This document shows, in pieces, positions 29,788-39,691 of a stretch of DNA of 64,000 bases. A program made the position numbers and the translations under genes. Location of the stretch: positions 1 through 64,000 of the forward strand of contig NZ_LMQU01000003.1 of NCBI RefSeq assembly GCF_001425445.1. The letters are read 5' to 3'. The stretch's first letter is position 1. Each line of letters opens with the position of its first letter. This stretch comes from Devosia sp. Leaf420. GTDB taxonomy: Bacteria; Pseudomonadota; Alphaproteobacteria; Rhizobiales; Devosiaceae. The notes under the pieces are model-generated. The model was not told the origin of the DNA and did no database searches. It saw only the letters and a list, made by a program, of their open reading frames with translations.

Positions 29788-31674
29788 ATGAGTTTGGCCA
29801 TGCCCGCACCCACCAACGCACTCGATATCTGGCTTGCCGAGCAGACCGACAAATCGCTGCTACGCTTTCTCACCTGCGGAAGCGTCGACGACGGTAAATC
29901 AACGCTCATCGGCCGTTTGCTCTATGACAGCCAGCTGATCCTGGATGACCAATTGGCGAGCCTCAAGAAGGAGAGCCATAATCGCACGGTGGGCGACGAG
30001 GGCATCGACTTTTCGCTGCTGGTCGACGGGCTGGCGGCTGAGCGGGAGCAGGGCATTACCATCGACGTTGCCTATCGGTTTTTCTCAACCGACAAGCGCA
30101 AGTTCATCGTTGCCGATACGCCGGGCCATGAGCAGTACACGCGAAACATGGCGACGGGCGCTTCCAATGCCGACCTCGCGCTCCTACTCGTCGATGCTCG
30201 CAAGGGCCTACTGACCCAGACCCGGCGCCACAGCTTCATCCTTTCGCTCGTCGGCGTAAAGCATGTGGTCTTGGTCGTGAATAAGATCGACTTGGTCGGG
30301 TACGACCAGGCCGTTTTTGATAAAATCGAGGCCGACTACCGGGAGTTTGCCCGGGATCTAGGTTTTCAGACGCTTGCGGCGGTGCCGGTTTCCGCGCTGC
30401 GTGGCGACAATATCCTATCGAAAAGCGAGCGGACGCCTTGGTTCGCCGGCGAACCGCTTGTGCCTCATCTCGAAACCATCGAAGTGGCGCAGGACAAAGC
30501 GGATCAGCCGTTCCGCTTCTCGGTGCAGTGGGTGAACCGTCCGAACCTCGACTTCCGGGGGTTCTCGGGGACAGTCGCTGCTGGGACGGTCAAGATTGGC
30601 GACGATGTGCTTGTCGCCGCATCGCGCAAGCCGGCCAAGATCGCCGACATTGTCACCATGGACGGTTCGCTGGCGAGCGCTGCAGCGGGGCAAGCCGTGA
30701 CTTTGGTGCTGGATCGCGAGATCGACGTGTCGCGCGGGGATGTATTGTCGCATCCCGGGACGACGCCGGAATTCTCTAATCAGTTTCAGGCCAAGCTCGT
30801 TTGGATGAATGACGAACCGGCCTATCAGGGACGGTCTTATTTGCTTAAAATCGGTGCCCAAACGGTACCCGCGACCATAACCGACATCAAATTCCGCACC
30901 AACGTGAACACACTGGAGCACGTGGCGGCGAACAAGCTTGAGCTGAATGAAGTTGGTACCGTGACGATCGCGACCGACCGCGCGATCGCGTTTGATGCCT
31001 ACGCCGACAATCCGTTGACCGGTGGATTCATCCTCATCGACCGGCTGTCGAATGCCACCCTCTCGGCGGGAACGATCGAGTTTGGTCTGAGGCGGGCGCA
31101 AAACCTGACCTACCAAGCTTTTGACGTGAATCGCGGCGTGCGCGGCACGATGAAGGGGCAGGAGCCGCAGATCGTTTGGTTCACTGGCCTTTCTGGGTCA
31201 GGCAAATCGACGATCGCCAATCTGCTGGAAAAGCGTCTCACAGCCGAGGGGCGGCATTGCTACATTCTCGATGGCGATAATGTCCGTCACGGGCTCAACA
31301 AGGATCTTGGCTTTACGGAAGCTGCTCGTGTCGAAAACATTCGCCGCGTTGCCGAGGTCGCCAAGCTGATGGCCGATGCCGGGCTGATCGTCCTCGTGTC
31401 GTTCATCTCGCCGTTCGAGAAGGAACGCCAACTCGCCCGCGAGATCGCTGGCGATATCCGGTTCACCGAGGTTTTTGTCAGTACGCCGCTTGAAGTGGCC
31501 GAGGCGCGCGATCCCAAAGGGCTCTATGCAAAGGCACGGCGTGGCGAGATCAAAAACTTCACCGGCATCGACAGTCCGTTCGAAGCGCCGCGCAGTCCTG
31601 ATCTGACCTTGGATGCCGGATCCGAAGAGCCAATAGTCTTGGCTGACCGACTGCATGACTGGCTGAAAATCTAG
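29788..31674 (+). CDS. cysN: Bifunctional sulfate adenylyltransferase subunit 1 / adenylylsulfate kinase
   Basis: 628-residue fusion, usually written CysNC. Residues 1-430 are the GTPase subunit, with C-G-S-V-D-D-G-K-S-T-L-I-G (P-loop), D-T-P-G-H-E-Q-Y and N-K-I-D-L; it drives APS synthesis with CysD. Residues from about 455 are APS kinase, with P-loop G-L-S-G-S-G-K-S-T and D-G-D-N-V-R-H-G-L-N; it phosphorylates APS to PAPS. In rhizobia such pairs serve cysteine synthesis or sulfation of Nod factors and surface sugars; the role here is undecided. Its stop shares the bases CTAG with the opposing ROK gene. Confidence 0.95.
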   Translation: MSLAMPAPTNALDIWLAEQTDKSLLRFLTCGSVDDGKSTLIGRLLYDSQLILDDQLASLKKESHNRTVGDEGIDFSLLVDGLAAEREQGITIDVAYRFFSTDKRKFIVADTPGHEQYTRNMATGASNADLALLLVDARKGLLTQTRRHSFILSLVGVKHVVLVVNKIDLVGYDQAVFDKIEADYREFARDLGFQTLAAVPVSALRGDNILSKSERTPWFAGEPLVPHLETIEVAQDKADQPFRFSVQWVNRPNLDFRGFSGTVAAGTVKIGDDVLVAASRKPAKIADIVTMDGSLASAAAGQAVTLVLDREIDVSRGDVLSHPGTTPEFSNQFQAKLVWMNDEPAYQGRSYLLKIGAQTVPATITDIKFRTNVNTLEHVAANKLELNEVGTVTIATDRAIAFDAYADNPLTGGFILIDRLSNATLSAGTIEFGLRRAQNLTYQAFDVNRGVRGTMKGQEPQIVWFTGLSGSGKSTIANLLEKRLTAEGRHCYILDGDNVRHGLNKDLGFTEAARVENIRRVAEVAKLMADAGLIVLVSFISPFEKERQLAREIAGDIRFTEVFVSTPLEVAEARDPKGLYAKARRGEIKNFTGIDSPFEAPRSPDLTLDAGSEEPIVLADRLHDWLKI

Positions 31675-32912
31675 GCTGCCGGACCGATCCTTTCGGAATT
31701 CGGCAGCGGGGCGAAATCGAGCTGGTCGATGTCGTTGAGGGTCTTCATCAGAAGGCCTCGGAAGACAGGCTCGGTTTCGTCGCGGTGGGCGACGATCTTG
31801 GGTAGACCATTGATCTTGCCCACCAGAGAATTACCGATCGCTTGGTCGAATTCGCCGCGCATCAATTCCAGCGCCCTAGCGCCAGGTCCGACGATCAGGA
31901 TATGCGAGGGGTCATAGATCGCCAGCATACGGCTGATACCGTAGCCCACAGCGCGACCAGCAACGTTGAAGGCATGCTTGGCCGCGCGATCTCCGGCTTC
32001 GGCCCGCTGCATCAGCATTTCATATTGTTGTACCGGGACGGCGGCCGCAGGCGGAGCGGTTTCCGGCACGGAGAAAGCTGTGCGCAGCACGGCATAGTCG
32101 GCGGCATAAGCCTCGATGCAGCCGCGCATGCCGCAACGGCAGAGCGCGCCATTCGGCAGGTGATTCATGTGCCCGAATTCGGTCGCCCCTTCATCACCGC
32201 GCCCCATGATCTGGCCGCGAAAGGTGACACCCATAGCAACGGTCGAGCCGATAAACACCGTGGCGACGCTGGCATCGTGTAGGGATGAATCAAGCCAACG
32301 CGCGCCTTCGGCGAGCAAGACGCCACGCTTGTGAAGCGTAACCGGCAGATTGCGTTTTTCGGAGAGCTCCGACACGAACGAGGTGCCGGCAAGCCGAGGG
32401 ATGGGAGACCATCGCAGACCCTGCCCATCGCGCTGCAGGATACCCTGGACGGAGATGGCGACCCGGCGCAGCGAGAGAGCCGCTTGGGGCGTACGGATCA
32501 ACAGTGCTGTGAGCCGCTCGGACAGAAAGTCGGTCGGTTTCTGATAGGCAAAGGTGTCTGGCGTCAGCGCGGTTTCGATGCGGTCCACAAGCACGCCGCC
32601 ATAATCGACCAGCGACAGCCGCGCGCGATTGACGTCGATTTCGAAGAGCGCGAGATGCGCTGCATCGCGGGCGAAGTGCACGAGTGTCGCTGGACGGCCG
32701 CGGCTACGACCATCGACACGATCGGCAGCGACCTCGCTGACGAGACCCTGCACCAAAAGATCGGACATAATCGCGGTCATACTTGCGTGGCTGAGACCGG
32801 TGAGGCTTGCGAGGGCCGTGCGCGATTGCGCACCCTGCATGCGCAGCGCGCTTAAAACCAGTCCACGGTTTTGCCGACGGACGCTGTCACTATCGCTGAC
32901 GGTTCTCGTCAA
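31671..32912 (-). CDS. ROK family transcriptional regulator (XylR-type)
   Basis: 413 residues. A winged-helix DNA-binding region occupies about residues 10-70 (V-R-R-Q-N-R-G-L-V-L...L-S-H-A-S-M-T-A-I-M-S-D-L). It is followed by a ROK sugar-kinase-like domain with the zinc motif C-R-C-G-M-R-G-C-I-E-A-Y. Such proteins repress sugar-uptake genes until a sugar binds. The start is TTG at 32912, backed by GGGAG upstream. The gene is divergent from xylF, so the 212-base gap between them is its likely operator region. It ends within the last codon of cysNC (shared CTAG). Confidence 0.88.
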   Translation of the reverse strand: MTRTVSDSDSVRRQNRGLVLSALRMQGAQSRTALASLTGLSHASMTAIMSDLLVQGLVSEVAADRVDGRSRGRPATLVHFARDAAHLALFEIDVNRARLSLVDYGGVLVDRIETALTPDTFAYQKPTDFLSERLTALLIRTPQAALSLRRVAISVQGILQRDGQGLRWSPIPRLAGTSFVSELSEKRNLPVTLHKRGVLLAEGARWLDSSLHDASVATVFIGSTVAMGVTFRGQIMGRGDEGATEFGHMNHLPNGALCRCGMRGCIEAYAADYAVLRTAFSVPETAPPAAAVPVQQYEMLMQRAEAGDRAAKHAFNVAGRAVGYGISRMLAIYDPSHILIVGPGARALELMRGEFDQAIGNSLVGKINGLPKIVAHRDETEPVFRGLLMKTLNDIDQLDFAPLPNSERIGPAA

Positions 32913-33124
32913 GCAGTTGTCTCCCTCACTCCGTCTTTAGACACCAAAGCCCAGCGATAGACGCAACCTCGATTTTTTTCACGGCCCGAATTTGACGTTG
33001 ACACGCCAAGTTTTGCCATGCGACGTCGTTTTTCGGGCAACAAAAGAGCCTTGCCGCACCGACGGCCCGAGGGATTCAGCAGGTCGAGATGCGCTACTGG
33101 CCTGATGCCCAAGGAAGGACTTGG
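32913..33124 (+). promoter_or_regulatory. Divergent regulatory region between the ROK repressor and xylF
   Basis: 212 bases between the oppositely oriented repressor and transporter genes. It has an AT-rich core (TTTTTTT at 32973-32979), a TTGACA at 32998-33003 that could be a -35 box for xylF, and an imperfect inverted pair TTTTGCC...GGGCAACAAAA (about 33011-33045). No clear -10 box or classical ROK operator could be assigned by eye, so the role of the region is inferred from position. Confidence 0.4.
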
Positions 33125-34162
33125 ATGAACAAGCAGTTCGCGGTGGTCTTGCTGGCTTCTGCTGCGCTTTCAAGCCCTGCCTGGGCTGAGGACGGCGTGG
33201 TTATCGGCGTTTCCTGGAATAATTTCCAGGAAGAGCGCTGGAAGACCGACGAGGCTGCGATCAAGACGGCACTCGAAGAGGCTGGCGCCACCTATATCGC
33301 GGCAGACGCTCAGTCCTCAGCGTCCAAGCAATTGACCGACATCGAGAGCCTGATTAGCCAGGGAGTCGATGCGATCATAGTGTTGGCCCAAGATAGCGAA
33401 GCGATCGGGCCTGCGGTTGCCGCCGCTGTCGCAGAAGGCATTCCGGTCGTCGGCTATGACCGGCTGATCGAAAACCCTGACGCGTTTTATCTGACTTTCG
33501 ACAACAAGGAAGTCGGCCGCATGCAGGCTCGCGGCGTGTTCGAGCTAAAGCCTGAGGGCAATTACGTCTTCATCAAAGGCAATCCGACCGACCCCAACGC
33601 TGACTTTCTGTTTCAAGGTCAAATGGAAGTCCTGCAACCGGCGATCGATGCCGGGGCGATCCGAAATGTCGGTGAGGCCTATACCGACAACTGGAACCCC
33701 GAATATGCCCAGTCGAACATGGAGCAATTTCTGACCGCCAATAATAACGAGGTCGACGCCGTCGTCGCATCTAACGATGGCACTGCGGGCGGGGCAATTG
33801 CGGCGCTGGCAGCCCAAGGTCTTGCGGGATCAGTGCCGGTTTCAGGTCAGGATGGCGATCATGCCGCGCTCAATCGCATCGCGCTGGGGACGCAAACGGT
33901 TTCGGTGTGGAAAGATTCTCGCGAACTGGGCAAGAAAGCTGCGGAGATCGCGATCGAACTCGGCTCGGGGACGCCGCTTGATGCCGTACCGGGTGCGATA
34001 AAGTTTTCCGATGGCCCCAAAGGCGTCGAGATGAACGCTGTGTTGCTGACGCCGGTGCCGATCACGCGGGACAACCTCGGGCTTGCCATCGATGCAGGCT
34101 GGGTCACCAAGACGCTGGTTTGCCAGGGCGTCGCGCCCGGCGCTGTTGCCGCATGTAACTGA
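33125..34162 (+). CDS. xylF: D-xylose-type ABC transporter substrate-binding protein
   Basis: 345-residue periplasmic sugar-binding protein. The signal peptide [16 protein letters not shown] ends at A-W-A-E. The mature protein opens [15 protein letters not shown]. The [17 protein letters not shown] segment is characteristic of the XylF group within the ribose-binding family. The start at 33125 follows AAGGAAGGA and gives the signal peptide; the upstream ATG at 33089 does not. First gene of the importer. Confidence 0.9.
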   Translation: MNKQFAVVLLASAALSSPAWAEDGVVIGVSWNNFQEERWKTDEAAIKTALEEAGATYIAADAQSSASKQLTDIESLISQGVDAIIVLAQDSEAIGPAVAAAVAEGIPVVGYDRLIENPDAFYLTFDNKEVGRMQARGVFELKPEGNYVFIKGNPTDPNADFLFQGQMEVLQPAIDAGAIRNVGEAYTDNWNPEYAQSNMEQFLTANNNEVDAVVASNDGTAGGAIAALAAQGLAGSVPVSGQDGDHAALNRIALGTQTVSVWKDSRELGKKAAEIAIELGSGTPLDAVPGAIKFSDGPKGVEMNAVLLTPVPITRDNLGLAIDAGWVTKTLVCQGVAPGAVAACN

Positions 34163-34249
34163 GGCGAGAACCAGTTAGAATGATCGCCTTGATAGTTTTT
34201 CGCGCGCGCCGGCGACATGGGTTTGACGCGCAGCGATCCGGAGACCTGA

Positions 34250-35569
34250 ATGGCTGACCAAGACGCCATTTTCACGCCAGCTCATCCCAGCAGCTTTGCG
34301 CAAAAACCCCTGCAGCGATTCCTGATCGCCACCGAGGTCGATACGCGTCTGCTCGGTATGATCGGGGCGCTGGCGATCATCTGGATCGGGTTCAATGTCT
34401 TTTCGGGCGGGCTGTTTCTGACGCCCCGAAACCTCTGGAATCTGTCGGTTCAAACGGCCTCCGTTGCGGTGATCGTCACCGGAATGGTGCTGGTCATTGT
34501 CACCCGCAATATCGATCTCTCCGTGGGCTCCATTCTCGGCGTCGTCGGGATGGTCATGGGCGTGATGCAGACGCAGTTTCTGCCGGTTCAGCTTGGCCTG
34601 GGCCTTGGCCATCCGCTGATCTGGATCCTGTCGCTTCTCGGCGGTCTCGTTGTCGGCGTAGGGATTGGCGCGCTGCAGGGTGCCATCATTGCCTATCTGC
34701 GCGTGCCGGCTTTCATCGTCACCCTTGGCGGCTACATGGTGTGGCGTGGCGCGGCCTGGTGGGTTACGATGGGCCGCACCGTTGCGCCGCTTGACCCAAC
34801 TTTCCAGTTGATGGGCGGTGGCCCCGCTGGCTCGATCGGGGCGACCTGGAGCTGGGTGATCGGCGTCGTCGCCTGTGTGGCCATTCTCACGGCGATCTTT
34901 TTCGATAGGAAACAGCGGCAGAGGTTCAATTTCCCGCAGAGGCCGCTTTGGGCCGAAGCGACTATCGCCATCTTTGGATGCGGCACGACGATCGCGGCTG
35001 TGTGGATCGCCAATGCCTATCCCTGGCCGGTACGGATCGCCGAAAATTATGCCGCCGCCAATGGCCTGACGGTGCCGGAAGGTGGTCTTTTCATTTCCCA
35101 CGGCATCGCCGTACCGGTGCTGATCGCGGTCGGTGTCGGCGTATTGATGACGTTCCTCAGCCGCCGCACGCGGTTTGGCCGCTATGTCTATGCTATGGGC
35201 GGTAATCCGGAAGCAGCTGAGCTGGCCGGGATCAATACCCGTTGGGTCACGGTCAAGATATTCATGCTGATGGGCGGGCTTTGTGCCATCGCCGCAGCAA
35301 TATCGAGCGCGCGCCTCAATGCTGCGACCAATGCCCTCGGCACTCTCGACGAACTCTACGTCATCGCCGCAGCCGTCATCGGCGGCTCGTCGCTAGCTGG
35401 CGGCGTGGGCACCATCGCCGGCGCCATGCTTGGCGCGGTGGTGATGCAATCTCTTCAATCCGGCATGGTGCTGATGGGGCTCGATAGCCCGCTGCAATCC
35501 ATCGTGGTCGGCGTCGTCCTGGTCTTCGCAGTCTGGCTCGACACGCTATATCGCCGGAATAAGCGCTAG
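34250..35569 (+). CDS. xylH: D-xylose-type ABC transporter permease
   Basis: 439-residue permease with about ten to twelve transmembrane helices. [15 protein letters not shown] is the typical entry loop of BPD-2 sugar permeases. [16 protein letters not shown] is the conserved cytoplasmic motif. The longer than usual size and the central hydrophilic insertion match XylH. An 87-base gap separates it from xylF; GGAG precedes the start. Confidence 0.92.
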   Translation: MADQDAIFTPAHPSSFAQKPLQRFLIATEVDTRLLGMIGALAIIWIGFNVFSGGLFLTPRNLWNLSVQTASVAVIVTGMVLVIVTRNIDLSVGSILGVVGMVMGVMQTQFLPVQLGLGLGHPLIWILSLLGGLVVGVGIGALQGAIIAYLRVPAFIVTLGGYMVWRGAAWWVTMGRTVAPLDPTFQLMGGGPAGSIGATWSWVIGVVACVAILTAIFFDRKQRQRFNFPQRPLWAEATIAIFGCGTTIAAVWIANAYPWPVRIAENYAAANGLTVPEGGLFISHGIAVPVLIAVGVGVLMTFLSRRTRFGRYVYAMGGNPEAAELAGINTRWVTVKIFMLMGGLCAIAAAISSARLNAATNALGTLDELYVIAAAVIGGSSLAGGVGTIAGAMLGAVVMQSLQSGMVLMGLDSPLQSIVVGVVLVFAVWLDTLYRRNKR

Positions 35570-35580
35570 GAGCGCAGTTT

Positions 35581-36363
35581 ATGCTGGATAAAAGCGCACC
35601 GCTGGTCGAGATGATTGATATCTCGATCGCCTTCGGCGGCATCAAGGCCGTCGATCATGCATCTATTACACTGCACAGCGGCGAGGTCGTCGGTCTGTTA
35701 GGCCACAACGGCGCCGGGAAATCGACACTGATCAAGATCCTTGCAGGCGCCTATAAGCGTGACGGCGGCGAGATCCGGATCAATGGCGAACCGGCCAGCA
35801 TCAACAATCCACGCGACGCTAAGGCCTATGGAATCGAGACGGTCTACCAGCAGTTGGCGGTGGCCGATAATGTCGATGCGGCTGCCAATTTGTTTTTGGG
35901 CCGTGAGATGGTCACGTCGCTCGGGACGCTTGACGACGCCGCCATGGAATCGCGCGCTCGAGAAGTGATGGGCCGGCTCAACCCGAACTTTCAGCGGTTC
36001 AAAGAGCCAGTACGGGCGCTTTCTGGCGGACAGCGCCAATCGGTAGCCATCGCACGCGCCATCCTCTTCAATGCGCGCATCCTCGTCATGGACGAACCGA
36101 CGGCCTCGCTCGGCCCCCAGGAAACGGCGCAGGTCGGCGATCTTATCAAGCAACTCAAGGCCGATGGTATCGGCATCTTTCTCATCAGCCACGATATCCA
36201 TGACGTCTTCGATCTGGCGGACCGGGTCGTTGTCATGAAAAACGGTCAGGTGGTTGGCGAGGCGCGCACCAGTGATGTCACCAAGGACGAAGTGCTGGGG
36301 ATGATTATCATGGGTACTGTACCGCCTGGTGCGCGGCCAGGGCCCGGAGCCATCCGCGGCTGA
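35581..36363 (+). CDS. xylG: Sugar ABC transporter ATP-binding protein, single-domain XylG type
   Basis: 260 residues with a single nucleotide-binding domain: Walker [10 protein letters not shown], signature L-S-G-G-Q-R-Q-S, Walker B I-L-V-M-D-E-P-T and switch I-S-H-D-I. The E. coli XylG carries two such domains (about 510 residues), so this is the short alphaproteobacterial form, which must pair with itself. It lies eleven bases after xylH. No xylose isomerase or kinase gene follows. Confidence 0.88.
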   Translation: MLDKSAPLVEMIDISIAFGGIKAVDHASITLHSGEVVGLLGHNGAGKSTLIKILAGAYKRDGGEIRINGEPASINNPRDAKAYGIETVYQQLAVADNVDAAANLFLGREMVTSLGTLDDAAMESRAREVMGRLNPNFQRFKEPVRALSGGQRQSVAIARAILFNARILVMDEPTASLGPQETAQVGDLIKQLKADGIGIFLISHDIHDVFDLADRVVVMKNGQVVGEARTSDVTKDEVLGMIIMGTVPPGARPGPGAIRG

Positions 36364-36407
36364 TCGCGTTGCCTCGCGAGGATCGGCATTGAGGGCAGGG
36401 GGACGGG

Positions 36408-37085
36408 ATGGAATATAAGGGCTTGCGCGGCGCCGCCTTGGCGCGGGTTATGCCGCGCCATGCGCCATTCTATTTTGGCCTCGCGATTGGCGCCATCGGC
36501 TTGGCGATATCGCTGCTGTTCTTTCCAGAATACGCGGTAAGCGTTGGCGCCAATTGCTTCTTCGCGGCCTATCTGGTGCTGACGCTGATCAAGTTACCGC
36601 ATTTGACTGCAACTTACCTGCAGAAGCACGCGCGAGACGAGGATACGCCTGGATTTGGCCTCCTTCTTATTGTCCTCATCGTTATCATCGCCTCAGTCGT
36701 TTCGCTCTTCCTTGCGTTGAATCAGGACGGCGGCCCTGAGGCAGCCGAGATCGTCGCCAGCGTGGGATCAGTGGTTCTTGGCTGGTTCACTGTGCAGGTG
36801 ATGGGTGCTCTTCACTACGCCTATGAATATTATCAAGCGCCAGATACGGAGAATGGCTCAGATATCGAGGGCGGGCTGCAGTTTCCAGGTGACGAAAAGC
36901 CTGACGGCATCGCCTTTCTCTATTTCTCTTTCACTGTTGGTACGTCGGTCGCGACATCGGACACCAAGGTCACGACCAACGAAATGCGCAAACGGGTGAT
37001 GACGCACCTGGTGTTCGCGCATTTCTATAACACCGTGCTGTTGGCGGCTGCGGTCAACGTCATGCTGGGCTCGGGCGGCGGCTGA
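36408..37085 (+). CDS. DUF1345 family membrane protein
   Basis: 225 residues with about five transmembrane helices. The C-terminal block F-L-Y-F-S-F-T-V-G-T-S-V-A-T-S-D-T-K-V-T-T, followed by H-L-V-F-A-H-F-Y-N-T-V-L-L-A, is diagnostic of DUF1345. The family is widespread, predicted to reside in the inner membrane, and has no assigned activity. It is 44 bases after xylG, a gap that contains a KOPS-like octamer at 36393, and it may or may not be in the xyl transcript. Confidence 0.85.
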   Translation: MEYKGLRGAALARVMPRHAPFYFGLAIGAIGLAISLLFFPEYAVSVGANCFFAAYLVLTLIKLPHLTATYLQKHARDEDTPGFGLLLIVLIVIIASVVSLFLALNQDGGPEAAEIVASVGSVVLGWFTVQVMGALHYAYEYYQAPDTENGSDIEGGLQFPGDEKPDGIAFLYFSFTVGTSVATSDTKVTTNEMRKRVMTHLVFAHFYNTVLLAAAVNVMLGSGGG

Positions 37086-37184
37086 CCGCATGAAGAGTCC
37101 GTTTGCCAATTCCATGAGAAAAAAAGTCGGATAGCGACAATACTGTTGCATCGACCCGACAGGTCAAATAGGTACTGCGACGAA

Positions 37185-37258
37185 GGCCGCGTGGCGGAGT
37201 GGTTACGCAGCGGATTGCAAATCCGTGCACTCCGGTTCGATTCCGGACGCGGCCTCCA
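37185..37258 (+). tRNA. tRNA-Cys (anticodon GCA)
   Basis: A 74-base cloverleaf including encoded CCA. The acceptor stem GGCCGCG pairs with CGCGGCC. The anticodon stem GCGGA/TCCGT holds loop TTGCAAA with anticodon GCA. The T arm is CTCCGGTTCGATTCCGGAC. No integrase gene or flanking direct repeat was seen, so this tRNA is not used as an obvious attachment site here. Confidence 0.96.
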
Positions 37259-37374
37259 TTATCCAAACATGTTCAGAACTGCTCCGAAACGCGTGACCGC
37301 TTTAGGCTTCAGCTTGCTAGTTCGCTGGCGGGTGGATATTCACGTCCGGCATATGACGTTATGGGCAAGTGCCA

Positions 37375-38022
37375 ATGGACGACTACCGAAGCGCCAGGAT
37401 GGCAATGATCGACAGCCAGCTCCGCGCGAGTGGCGTGATGGATCGTGGTATCCTTTCGGCTATGGCCGAACTGCCGCGCGAGTTGTTCGTCGCCGAACAT
37501 CGTCGGCCAGTCGCTTATGTAGATGACGTCCAGCCACTGGCGCATGGCCGCTTCCTGTTGTCCCCCTCGCAATTCGCGCGCATCGCGCAGCTTGCCAAGA
37601 TCGCTCCGACCGACCGCGTGCTCGATGTCGGCACAGCAAGCGGGTATTCGGCAGCCATCCTCTCGCGTCAGGCGCGCGAAGTGGTTGCAGCCGAGCATGT
37701 CGAGCAATTGGGCCAGTTGGCGCGAAAAAATATTGAGACGCTTGGCGTCGGCACTGTCTCTGTGGTGTCTACCGACGATGCACTCGCCACGTCCGGCCAG
37801 TTTGACGCCATCATTGTCGAAGGCGCCCTTGATGGCGAGCCCGGCGACCTGCTCAAACTCCTCGCCCCGAATGGCCGCCTTGTCGCTCCAATCTTGAAGC
37901 GCGGCGTTGCTGTCGTCGGCACTTATTCGAGAGGCGACAGAGGCGTAATGTTTACGTCAGCCTTCGATGCGACAATGCCGCGCCTGCGGAATGACGTCGT
38001 CGACGACGAATTCAGGTTCTAG
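37375..38022 (+). CDS. pcm: Protein-L-isoaspartate O-methyltransferase family protein
   Basis: 215 residues with the Rossmann methyltransferase motif V-L-D-V-G-T-A-S-G-Y-S-A-A-I-L-S, preceded by the family block M-A-E-L-P-R-E-L-F-V. The family repairs isoaspartyl residues, but many alphaproteobacterial copies beside tolC are divergent and their activity is untested. The ATG at 37375 is preferred to a GTG two codons upstream. pcm-tolC-popZ-valS is a conserved order in Rhizobiales. Confidence 0.82.
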   Translation: MDDYRSARMAMIDSQLRASGVMDRGILSAMAELPRELFVAEHRRPVAYVDDVQPLAHGRFLLSPSQFARIAQLAKIAPTDRVLDVGTASGYSAAILSRQAREVVAAEHVEQLGQLARKNIETLGVGTVSVVSTDDALATSGQFDAIIVEGALDGEPGDLLKLLAPNGRLVAPILKRGVAVVGTYSRGDRGVMFTSAFDATMPRLRNDVVDDEFRF

Positions 38023-38155
38023 CGCGCCCGATGTTGCGAATCCGCCACGTCGGCAAAAGAAGCATGCGTTAATAAATGGTTTGCATGGCAATGGTTGGTT
38101 GTAGACCCCAAATGCCGCGCGTATGGGTAATTGGGTCGAAGGCGGGGTACCTGAA

Positions 38156-39508
38156 GTGAAAAAGTTCGTAACAGCGGGCGCGGTCGCTATTCTGCTGGCC
38201 TTGGGTGCGAGTGGCGCTGCTCGCGCGCAGTCGATAACCGATGCGCTGACAGCAGCTTACAATCACGCGCCAGACCTGCAGTCAGCCTTGCTCGCTGCCA
38301 AGGCCTCGGCAGAAGACATTGTGCGTGCCAAATCGGGCAAGCTGCCAACGATTGGGGCGTCTGTTGCCGGGTCCAATAGCTGGAGCCTCGTGGGCGGTCA
38401 GTTTACGACGGGCAACCAGATTACGACTGGTGTTTCCTACAACCAGACGATCTTTGACAATTTCCAGACCGAAGCCGAGATCGAAGCGGCACGCGCAGCG
38501 GCCGAACTTTCGGAATATCAGATCCGCAATTCCGAGCAGACCGTGCTTCTTGCAGTGGTCCAGGCCTATATGGACGTGCTGAGCGGCCGACAGCTCGTCG
38601 CCTTGCGCCAGGACAATATCAACTTCTTCCAGGCGCAGTCGCAGTCGTCGCAAGACCGCCTCGATGTGGGTGAAGGCACCCGTATCGACGTGGCTCAGGC
38701 TCAGGCGCGCCTTGCCCAGGGGCAGGCTGCATACCGCGCCGCCCAGAGTAGTCTTGAGGTCAGCCAGGCGACATTCCAGCGTCTCGTCGGCGTACGTCCC
38801 CAGCAGCTCAACTCGTCGCACAATTTTGCCCGTTTGATCCCTTCGAGCCTCGACGCTGCTCTTGCAGAAGCTGAGGTTGGGCATCCGGCCATCATGATGT
38901 CCAAGGCGGCCATCCGCGCAGCGCAGGCTGGCAGCGATGCCGCCGAAGCTGCCTTCGGGCCGACGGCATCGATCAATGGCCAGGTAGGCAGCCGCTGGAC
39001 CAATGGCGGACCGACCGATGGCTTCAGTGGCTCGCTCGGCTTCCAGGTGACCGTGCCGATCTATGCTGGCGGCGCAATCGGTGCAGGTGTTCGCAAGGCC
39101 AATCTCAACCAGATCAAGTCTGAAGTCGACGCGATGTCGACCTATGATCAGGTGCGCGAGGCCGTTATTTCGGCTTGGGCCGGCATCCAGGCCGCCGATG
39201 CGCAAATCCAGGCAGCGCAAGCTGCTTCGCAGGCCGGCAACACTGTGCTCGAAGGCACGATCCAGGAGCGCGACCTCGGCACCAGCACAACGCTCGATGT
39301 GCTCAATTCCCAGGCCGAGCTGACGACCGCCAAGGAAAGCCTGATCAACGCGCAGACCCAGAAGGTTATTGCGACGTTTTCGCTCCTCTCGGCCATGGGC
39401 CGTTTGACGGCGCAAGATCTGGGCCTCCCGGTCGAAGTGAAGTCTGCCGTCAACTATACCCAGTCCGTCGAGGACGTTTGGCAGGAACTCCGCACCGTCG
39501 CAGAGTGA
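38156..39508 (+). CDS. tolC: TolC family outer-membrane efflux/type I secretion channel
   Basis: 450-residue outer-membrane trimeric tunnel protein used by drug exporters and type I secretion systems. The signal peptide K-K-F-V-T-A-G-A-V-A-I-L-L-A-L ends at A-R-A-Q. Two internally related halves follow, rich in A-A-x-A-x-L-x-x-A coiled-coil helices. The D-V-L-N-S-Q-A-E-L-T motif near the C-terminus is typical. A GTG start at 38156 gives a classic signal peptide; an in-frame ATG at 38123 would add eleven residues and cannot be excluded. No inner-membrane pump gene is adjacent. Confidence 0.9.
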   Translation: MKKFVTAGAVAILLALGASGAARAQSITDALTAAYNHAPDLQSALLAAKASAEDIVRAKSGKLPTIGASVAGSNSWSLVGGQFTTGNQITTGVSYNQTIFDNFQTEAEIEAARAAAELSEYQIRNSEQTVLLAVVQAYMDVLSGRQLVALRQDNINFFQAQSQSSQDRLDVGEGTRIDVAQAQARLAQGQAAYRAAQSSLEVSQATFQRLVGVRPQQLNSSHNFARLIPSSLDAALAEAEVGHPAIMMSKAAIRAAQAGSDAAEAAFGPTASINGQVGSRWTNGGPTDGFSGSLGFQVTVPIYAGGAIGAGVRKANLNQIKSEVDAMSTYDQVREAVISAWAGIQAADAQIQAAQAASQAGNTVLEGTIQERDLGTSTTLDVLNSQAELTTAKESLINAQTQKVIATFSLLSAMGRLTAQDLGLPVEVKSAVNYTQSVEDVWQELRTVAE

Positions 39509-39527
39509 TTGCTGAAAAATCCAGTTC

Positions 39528-39560
39528 TTGTGGCCGGGCATGTCCCGGCCACAACTTTTT
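39528..39560 (+). terminator. Rho-independent terminator after tolC
   Basis: A perfect 11-bp stem (39528-39538 with 39544-39554) with loop CATGT is followed by CTTTTT. It begins 20 bases after the tolC stop and separates tolC from popZ. Confidence 0.94.
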
Positions 39561-39691
39561 GTGGATCATCGCGGAACTGGCAGCCTAGTGATTCCTTCCT
39601 CTTATAGAACGCGTTAAGGTATGCGTAACGAATCGGAGGGGCGGCTTGCGGAAGTCTCTCTTGAGGGTCGAGCGTAAGTTGAGAGGCACTT

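Noticed and set aside
37090..37134. 14-codon frame (M-K-S-P-F-A-N-S-M-R...) between the DUF1345 gene and tRNA-Cys
   Set aside because: Too short to judge, no clear ribosome-binding site, no recognisable homologue.
37185..37258. tRNA-Cys as an integration site for a mobile island
   Set aside because: No integrase, no duplicated 3' tRNA end and no change in gene style on either side.
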